This document shows, piece after piece, positions 57,586-64,000 of a stretch of 64,000 nt of DNA. The stretch is taken from NCBI GenBank assembly GCA_028456385.1, contig JALNQF010000021.1, positions 333,116-397,115 of the forward strand. The letters are read 5' to 3'. The notes beneath the pieces were generated by a model, which was not told where the DNA came from, did no database searches, and worked only from the letters and a program-made list of their open reading frames with translations. A program made the position numbers and the translations under genes. Source of the DNA: Ophiosphaerella korrae. Taxonomy: Eukaryota; Ascomycota; Dothideomycetes; Pleosporales; Phaeosphaeriaceae. Positions within the stretch are counted from its first letter, which is position 1. Every line of letters begins with the position of its first letter.

Positions 57586-58030
57586 TCAGATTTTGCATAC
57601 CCATATCTTACCACTTCCAACACCCACAACAATCATCTTCCTAGATACAGTAGAGCAAGAGGGGCGATACTCTGAGGGAAGCCATAATACTCCCTTTGAA
57701 TTGTATGTTATCCATGTTTTATCCGAACTTAGTACTATGTACTGATACTGGGGAAGTTGAGTCTCCATAACAACCGTTGTTCTGTTCGACATTGCAGAGT
57801 CACTGATGATAATAGCACCAACCTCTGACTGAAGACGGGAGCCAGTAGAATCAAATGATATATCGAAGAGTGCCCTGCCAACCTCAAGTATTTGTAGGCA
57901 CTCGCCGCTGCTGGCATCCCAGATCTTGACTGTCTTGTCCCACGACCCCGACGCGATTCGAGTTGAGTCGTGAGAAAAGGTCACTGGGCTGACATAATCG
58001 TCATGACCCGAGATCGTGGGAGTACGGATG
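57586..58030 (-). pseudogene. C-terminal fragment of a WD40-repeat (NLR-type) gene
   Basis: The minus-strand frame reads [40 protein letters not shown], then an end resembling that of fungal NACHT-WD40 proteins of the HET-E/NWD group ([29 protein letters not shown]). Only one complete WD40 repeat and the tail remain. Upstream of ~58030 the frame meets stops and no NACHT or further repeats follow. A truncated leftover of a gene family known for repeated, fast-evolving WD40 arrays in vegetative incompatibility and immunity-like sensing. Confidence 0.75.
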
Positions 58031-58497
58031 ACGATCCAGTCGGCCTTGGTATTATAAGACTTTTCTCACGACTAATGGGAGTGGTGAGTTATTATTGTTA
58101 GGGAGGACCTCGGGACAAGTATTGAGGGGATAACAAGGTGGCCGGAGATATCAAGTCGCAGGAGGGTCATAGATAGGATAGGGTAAGACGAAGCATAGGA
58201 AAGAGGGGAAAGAGAAACGCAAGCCTTATTGATGTGATGCAGATATGTAGGACACAAAGGAAGCAACGACCCCTTGCGCTCTCTCACCTCTGCTATAATA
58301 TGCTACGTAATATCAATCTTCATAAGGTCCGTCCCCCGTTTTACGCTGTTCAAAAGACGTCAAGGCTGGTTACAAAAGAATTTCTCGAACCTTCATTCCT
58401 ATGCTGGGAGAGGCCGACCGCTGCGCAAGCGCTGAGTGGTGCTCTGAAAGAAAAATCATGGTCATGATTGTCTACCGTACAGAGTAGGTTAGGCCTA
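58031..58497. other. Intergenic
   Basis: 467 bp, the 3' side of the SAM-HMG gene and the broken upstream end of the WD40 fragment. Nothing else seen. Confidence 0.5.
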
Positions 58498-61038
58498 TTA
58501 TGCATGGTCATTGCCCTTGAAAACCGAAGATTCGTGAAGCATATCCATGCAACTTCTCGTTATACCTAAAATCGCCTGACTAACCTCCTTAGCTCCCTCG
58601 ATTGCGTCGTAATCAAGGTATGGCTCCAGCGCTCTGTCTTTGAAGTCAACTTTCTTGTCGCATAGTCCACGATAAATTGACGATACTATAATCTCTCTAA
58701 TATCATTGAAAATGATTTGAAGTTGCCCAGCGAGCTTTCTCGCTAAGGCGTTGTCGTAGCCAGAGAAGGAGACAGCACTCAGATGTGGGGCTGCGTACAA
58801 CAGTTCTTGACTAGCTTCTTCTCCACAAAGCTGGAGTAGTTTCTGTGAAGCGTTCAAGAGAAGTACACTACACGCCGTAAAGCTGGTGTAACTAAAATTC
58901 GCCAGATATGTTAGCTTTTCAAAACTAGGAGCTGGTGCATTTGGTGGGGACATACATAGAAACCCAACAGTGCGATCCGATTAGGTTGTCTATCTGTAGT
59001 AGCGAAGTCACCCGAGCGGACTGTCGTGCCGCCAAGACGCATTGCTCCTCGACGCGAATCAGAGAGTCTACATCTTTTGAGTCGGTTGAGGCGGCTCCGC
59101 CTAAGCGGAACCTCGCTACATCAATCAGAGAATCCCGAAAGAGCTCGACGAACAAGCCCAAGAAGAGTGTATGTAGCAGTAGAAGCGATCTTTTAGTGCT
59201 CCAGTTCATATTGAGTGGATCTGTGAGAGTGAGTCGACTTAATTGCATTGGCGGTGGAAGGGTACGGTGCCATTGGTTAAGAGACTCGAAATGAACTGAA
59301 GTTAGGGCAGCATTTGGTTGCTTTGCAGTCTTCAGGTCAAGCGCTATGTATGCGGCTATCTGGCCAAGTTCGCTAACACTACCATGAAAGGTGCCCCGCT
59401 CATGTTCAGTGTGCGACCGATTAGAATGATACAACTGCGTAGTGTTAGTAGATGCACAATAGACACGATCGTAAATCGCGCGCGCTTAATGGATTAATGG
59501 ATAGAAAAGGTAGGGTTACAATCAGGTCTTCCATAGTAACCCGCGATTCGTGAGTAGTATTGTAAGCAAACCAACTTTGTATTCGTCAGTTTTCAAGAAC
59601 AGCTATCGTAGGATGTAGAGCGCACACACATTTCCATAAAGACGAGACTCCGGAACACATTCCGCCAATAGTCTCTTCTCTCTTTAGAGGCTTCGGTCTG
59701 GAACGACGGGGACGCAATTGCTTGCCTCCCAAGATCGAGGGCTGATACTGCTAGCTATAAGTCCATTTTGTCCAAAATGCTAAGCATCAGGCGCTTACAC
59801 ATAAATCGTCTGGCGCTATCCACACAATCAGTGAAACGGCATATCGATAGGCACATTAGAAGCCGCATATAGCAGAGGTCGGACATCTTTAATGAATAGG
59901 ACAGCATGTACAGAAAGAGGTGTAGAAACTTTTTCCGGTCTAACGGCGTGTGTGCTTCTGCATCGCAATAGGCCCCTACTGCAGACATTGCAAAGACTTC
60001 AGTCACGTGTGTTGGTTTGGAGTCGTGTTGCGGGTGGTACACGGATCTCACGAGGTCTTGCGCTTCCTCCCGGTTCCAAAGGAACAGAAGTGAGCCTGTA
60101 CCATCAAGGAATGTCTCCACGGCTCTGGCTGTCATGTCTTCTGGTGGAAATAGAGTGACTCCGGTCAAGTAGGTATTAACACCGAGAGCTTTCGAGATAG
60201 AGCGTACTTCGTCCATGCTATCCTTGGTGAGTGATGCCATATCAGGCGACCGACTTCGCGGATCTTGACTTTCTATATCCATCTTCTCCTGGTGAGTGAT
60301 TTCGAGTCCTTCAAGCGAGTCTGGTTGCTGATTAGAGTTCGCTCTTTTTTGGGTAGACGAGGATTTCTTGTCCGACGGTTCTATTGACTCCGAATAGTGC
60401 TGTTGTTGCTTGAATTCCTTAAGGCACGTTTGGTAGTTCCGGTACTCCTCTGTTTTCTTGTAACACTCTAGCCCTTCCTTATACTTCTTAAGCCTATCAG
60501 CAGCAGGTACTTTCCAAGTGTTCATTCGTTCTTCATTAGATAAGTCCCTCCAACGCCTCCCTGTCTCTTTGGAAATGTCTGTAAAGGACGAACTGCTAAG
60601 TGCTGGATCCTGTCGGACATGCTCGCCAAAGAGTACATAAGCGATCTTAGGCTTGTGCGGAGCATTAGGGTCCGGTCGCGGGTGCCGCCAGTACGGCCTA
60701 GTCGTGCGCGCTGCCTGTTGGGAGGGTTTTAGTGTTGCTTCGGCATGTTCTCCGATAGCGGCCTGCCGTCCAGAGCGTAGAGTATAATCAGGCACAGACT
60801 CTCTATAAGATGTGCTTGAACTAGTGTGCTTGCATATTGCACGCTGGAGTTTCCAGCAGTCACCCTGCTTAAAGTCAAGTGTCGCCATATCGGATTCCGT
60901 AATTGCTGTCACAGTCTCCCAATCCTCAAAGCCGTTTGACCGTAGAGGTTCCTCGTACTGACTGAGCCCAAGCCGAGCAAGGGTTGCCCTAAGCTCGAAA
61001 GCGTCGGTAGTAGACTGCTCCGAGAGTCTGGAACTCAT
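58498..61038 (-). CDS. SAM + HMG-box + fungal transcription-factor domain protein
   Basis: Five exons (59799-61038, 59630-59747, 59520-59574, 58956-59434, 58498-58891) with introns of 51, 55, 85 and 64 bp, good donors (GTAAGC, GTGTGT, GTAACC, GTATGT) and branch sites (CTGAC, TACTAAC); 761 aa. Start at 61038 (MSSRLSEQS); an ATG 30 codons upstream is possible. Domains: SAM-like ~14-70 (LARLGLSQYEEPLRSNGF), HMG box ~123-195 (DPNAPHKPKIAYVLFGEHVR, ETGRRWRDLSNEE), a charged linker, then from ~285 the middle-homology region of fungal zinc-cluster regulators (SARRFMLSALDLGRQA, YWRNVFRSLVFMEIWFAY) to the end. No Zn2Cys6 motif is present. Probably a nuclear regulator using the HMG box to bind DNA. It looks intact though transposons start ~150 bp upstream. 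Confidence 0.82.
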
Positions 61039-61195
61039 CTTCTCAAGATCTGCTGTGGTATTTTCGTACAGAACTGAAAGCAAGCGTAAGGGATTCTTCG
61101 TCAACCGAAGTACGCTATATGTGCACACGACCTGACGTAACTCGAACGTCTGAGCAAAGAACTTGAATTTAGGCTAGGGAACCCTGCACGAAAAA

Positions 61196-61800
61196 TTAGC
61201 GAGGTAAGCTTGAGCACCCAAATCCCGGCCACCCCCATTTTCCGGCCACCCAACCAAAACGCGTACTCCCACTTCAACACGCGATATCTCCACAATGCCG
61301 TACTCAAAATAGACGCTTATAAGCTCGTAATACAGTCTACTCTCTAGGATTTAGACTCTAGCAAAGTTACTAGCCAAAGACAAGCTGCTAAGGTGTGGGG
61401 AGTCAAGAGATCAACGCTACAAGGCAGATTAGCTAGTCAACGGAGATCTACGATAGCTCACTAACACCGCCAGCAGCTTACTCTAGAACAAGAGAGCTTT
61501 ATTGTAGAGTGAATACTCGAAGAAGACTTAAGATTCCAGCCCCCATCTCACGCGCGCGTACGGGAGATAGCTACCAAGTTATTAGCCTATAACGGTGATC
61601 ACTAACTACTTAGTAAACGATAGATCAATTCTTTCCTTACACGCTAGCCACGAGTCTCTATTCTTATTAGCCGGACAATTAAAGTCCCTCGCACCTATAT
61701 CGCTACTCCAGCTTAGATCGTAGCGTTCCTTGAATTATACCTACGCGCATTGTAACGAAGGTTGTTGCGCTACCAAGAGTTTCTACACGCAACAAAGGCC
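61196..61800 (+). pseudogene. Pogo/Fot1-like transposase, 5' fragment
   Basis: In the plus frame from ~61310 the translation follows, through several stops, the N-terminus of fungal pogo transposases: HTH-psq (RQAAKVWGVKRSTLQGRL), then the CENP-B-type HTH (HRQQLTLEQESFIVE, ILEEDLRFQPPSHARVREIA, LLAYNGDH) and the start of the DDE linker (ATPA, IVAFLELYLRAL). Stops fit CAA/CAG-to-TAA/TAG or TGG-to-TGA/TAG. Homology is lost near 61800, before the catalytic domain. CCGGCCACCC is repeated at 61225-61234 and 61242-61251, likely subterminal repeats of the element's left end. Confidence 0.75.
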
Positions 61801-62428
61801 TGGGTATAGTACCCTATATTGGGTCCCTAGTCTTCATCTACGCTATACCTGCGTATAAAGGGTGTACTCCTATGTAGAGAAAGGGGACAAGTATTATTGA
61901 CCCTTCTGCTCCCGAAATACTATTTATTTTGCTTGCATCTTGCCATCCCTTTACTATCTCCTGTAACCTAAGACAAGTACTATTGTCTTCTAGTTACCTC
62001 CTTAACAAACGGGTTTATATAAGGGACTGGAAGAGCCGCACAGAGCCGTATGGCTTGTGCGGTCTTCACCCCTTTGAATACTTACGTGCAGCATCCGTAC
62101 TGCGTACAGACAATTAACGTATTTTTAGGTTGCTATATGCCTTGTGCTGCTAGTTAGACGGCTTCCTGCTGGTGGGTTTAGTGTTCGTAACTCTAACCTC
62201 TAACCTTAAGCGTACACGGCCTACCCTAACGACTATGACAACTCTAGTGTGGCTTATCACCTGACGCCCGGACTCACCTGACGCCCGAAAATCAGCCATC
62301 TTGTGTTACGGGTGTAACAAGAGAAATCGAGATGGAACCAATCAGTCCCAACTCAGACGCTGACGAAGCATGGGACGAGCGGGGTAATGACCTCGATTGG
62401 GAAGCCACCCACAACTGGACACGTAGCA
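61801..62428. other. Unidentified sequence inside the transposon zone
   Basis: About 630 bp after the pogo fragment. CACCTGACGCCCG occurs twice (62260-62290) in direct orientation. Near 62331 a short frame starts MEPISPNSDADEAWDERGND and runs ~36 codons into the palindromic array; I do not recognise it. Confidence 0.45.
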
Positions 62429-62553
62429 GTGATCTGTAATCACGTGCGAACAGATCAAAGTGATCTGTGATGACGCACAAACAGATCAGGGTGATCTGTA
62501 GTCACGTGCGCACAGATCAGTGGTGATCTGTACCGTCGCACAAACAGATCAGC
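62429..62553. repeat. Tandem array of four palindromic 31-bp units
   Basis: Units at 62429-62459, 62460-62490, 62491-62522 and 62523-62553. Each is GTGATCTGT - 12-nt core - ACAGATCA, an inverted repeat. The cores alternate: units 1 and 3 carry TCACGTGCG (E-box CACGTG), units 2 and 4 carry GACGCACAA or GTCGCACAA, so the true period is a 62-bp dimer present twice. Confidence 0.92.
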
Positions 62554-62764
62554 ACAAGTATATAGTCAGTAACAAATGCTCATCATTAGGATGGCATCGG
62601 CAATTCAATCATTGACCAAGAGCGACAATACTAAGACAGTTGCGAAACATCTTCTATTGTTCACAGCCTATTGCAGATCACAACACGAGCTTTCACCATC
62701 ACCTCCCAATCCACCAACCCCAAAGACAGGCACCTGTAGTCGACAACAGGGAGGCCAGTAACAT
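62554..62764. other. Spacer between the array and the pogo-like element
   Basis: A 61-codon plus frame (62576-62761) follows the array directly, with a Pro/Ser-rich end (SPSPPNPPTPKTGT). No family recognised. It could be the start of a gene or element interrupted by the transposon that follows. Confidence 0.3.
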
Positions 62765-64000
62765 CTTGGCTACACAAAGATGAGGTTATTATAGCCTATA
62801 CACAAGCTACTATTACAAGATTTTTTGAAGTTTCAATATATTAAGCTTTGAGTATATACTTCTATAATTTAATTATAGTTTGTAGCGTTGTAGGAGGTTG
62901 ATATTACGGCTGCGAGTTAACCTTAGCGGTGCCAGCGCACTACCGCCTACTACCTCTTTAGCAGCATTAAGTTAATTGCAGCTATCTCTAGTAACTTAAG
63001 AGCCTTTGCGAGCTTTTTGAGTAGCTTTTTTAGCTATCTTAACGTTGTTCTAGAGTTGTCTTTTAGTATTACGCGTAAGTTAAGCCTTTGCGTGATTATA
63101 AGCTTTTTAAGCCTTTGCAGCGTCGCGGGTAGCCTTAGCTACTGCGCGATTTTAGCGGCGCTCCTCTATTAATATAGCCTTCTAAGCTTTCTATTACTCT
63201 CTAGCCTTGATATCCTCTACTTTCTAGAGTTATAGCTTAGCTACATTAGCCTACTTTTAAGCCTTGCGCTTGCGCGCATCTCTTACCTTATTTAGTAACT
63301 AAAATACTACTCTTCTATTATATTTAGTAGGCGCTTTAAGCGCTAGAGGCTTACCTCGCTAGTAGCGCCTCTTCTTATTAGCTAGAGTACTACGTAGGCC
63401 TTTAACTTTATATTTAAGTAGAGAGTTTTGTATAGAGATCTTATAGACTATATAGCTAAGTAGCTAAATGTTTTTATTATAGATATTGTTAAAAAAAGTC
63501 TTTAAAATTGCGTATATCTTACGCTAGTTACTTACGCTAAGTACTAACGCTAATAAGTTTACTAATAAGCTTAAAGATAGCTAGCTCTAGTCTTCTACTT
63601 TAAATTGTTTAAGTATAGCGTTAGGCTTAAATAGAGTAATTCTAGTAGCGCTAAAAGCCTTTAGTATTGTTACTAACTTAAATATAGTACTCTAAGTAGT
63701 ATAAAATAGCTTATAGAAGTCTCTCTTTATAATATTTATAAGCCCTTAGTATACTTCTATATACTAAGTAAGTGTTAAGACCTTAGAACTAGGTAAGAGT
63801 AACGAGGGTAAGTAGGCTTCTATAAGACGGGCAAGGTTAATAAATAAGAGGGTTACTTAACTTAATTAATAGTTAGCTCTTATTAGAGTATTATAAAGTA
63901 TATAAGTATTAATAGGTAAATAGGAATCTAATTAAAGTATTAGTTGTAATACTCTATTAAGATAAGAGGTAAAGAAGAGATTAAATATAATAGTCTATAA
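62765..64000 (-). mobile_element. Pogo-like transposon 3' part, inverted copy
   Basis: Reverse-orientation homolog of 1-1066; the outer end is at ~62765 (CATCTTGGC...AAAGATGAGGTTATTA, matching the inverse of 1040-1066). It keeps many C and G positions that are T and A in the left copy (for example GAGGAGCGCCGC versus GAGGAGCGCTAC), so its C-terminal transposase tail is readable with only scattered stops: QNSLLK, KGLRSTLANKKRRYxRGKPLALK, KVRDARKRKA, and long Ala/Lys/Arg-rich coils. Continues past the window end. Confidence 0.7.

Noticed and set aside
59755..59798. Stop codon TAG after DKMDL as a nonsense mutation in the SAM-HMG gene
   Set aside because: The reading frame continues downstream, but a 51-bp intron (59748-59798, GTAAGC..GCAG) removes the stop and gives the conserved SARRFMLSALDLGRQ junction, so the gene need not be broken.
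62200..62260. CTAACC/CCCTAA words suggesting telomeric repeats
   Set aside because: Only single scattered copies (CTAACCTCTAACC, CCTACCCTAAC), not a tandem TTAGGG array.

Overview
The window looks like a chromosome segment of a filamentous ascomycete, most likely a Dothideomycete of the Pleosporales type. Supporting signs are short introns (about 44-105 bp, GT..AG, often with a CTRAC or TACTAAC-like branch site), a fungal gene set (HEM1, THO2, BDP1, BRE1, POS5, RIT1, a GPH sucrose carrier, NHX1, a GH6 cellobiohydrolase), and an extremely AT-rich block (1 to ~12.78 kb) with the stop-codon-rich, C-to-T/G-to-A decay typical of repeat-induced point mutation (RIP). The species assignment is an inference; no rRNA or other marker is present.

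Layout. 1-12.9 kb is a nest of decayed transposons: a pogo-like element tail at the left edge, then a Tc1/mariner-like element (TIRs at 1319 and 12925) split by a Ty3/Gypsy insertion that runs 1579-11638 between 5-bp target duplications (GTAAT). The Gypsy insertion has three LTRs in tandem, one full and one internally deleted body, and a reversed solo LTR (10390-10755, duplication TAAAG) inside the deleted body. 13.2-25.9 kb is normal gene space: HEM1, THO2, and an MFS drug carrier. 26.6-30.9 kb holds two neighbouring dead oxidoreductase genes (Old Yellow Enzyme type and GMC type) whose nonsense codons are mostly of the CAG/CAA-to-TAG/TAA kind. 31.4-42.5 kb is dense housekeeping: BDP1 and BRE1 (divergent), POS5-like NAD kinase and a PlsC-type acyltransferase (divergent), then RIT1 fused to a C-terminal DUF6314-like domain. 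43.2-45.4 kb has a degenerate kinase-fold gene and a small unknown gene. 46.6-51.8 kb is a divergent pair of transporters (sucrose/H+ symporter and Na+/H+ exchanger). 54.2-55.6 kb is a secreted GH6 cellulase without a CBM1. 57.6-61.0 kb carries a WD40 (NLR-type) gene remnant and a spliced gene for a SAM + HMG-box + fungal transcription-factor-domain protein. 61.2-64 kb returns to transposons: a pogo-type 5' fragment, a four-unit palindromic 31-bp array, and a second, inverted copy of the pogo-like tail seen at the left edge.

The genes do not form one pathway. Functional themes are core nuclear processes (mRNA export, Pol III initiation, H2B ubiquitination, initiator-tRNA marking), mitochondrial cofactor supply (heme, NADP), and carbon acquisition (cellulase, sucrose import). 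Exon coordinates were derived by hand from reading frames and splice signals and have not been checked against transcripts.
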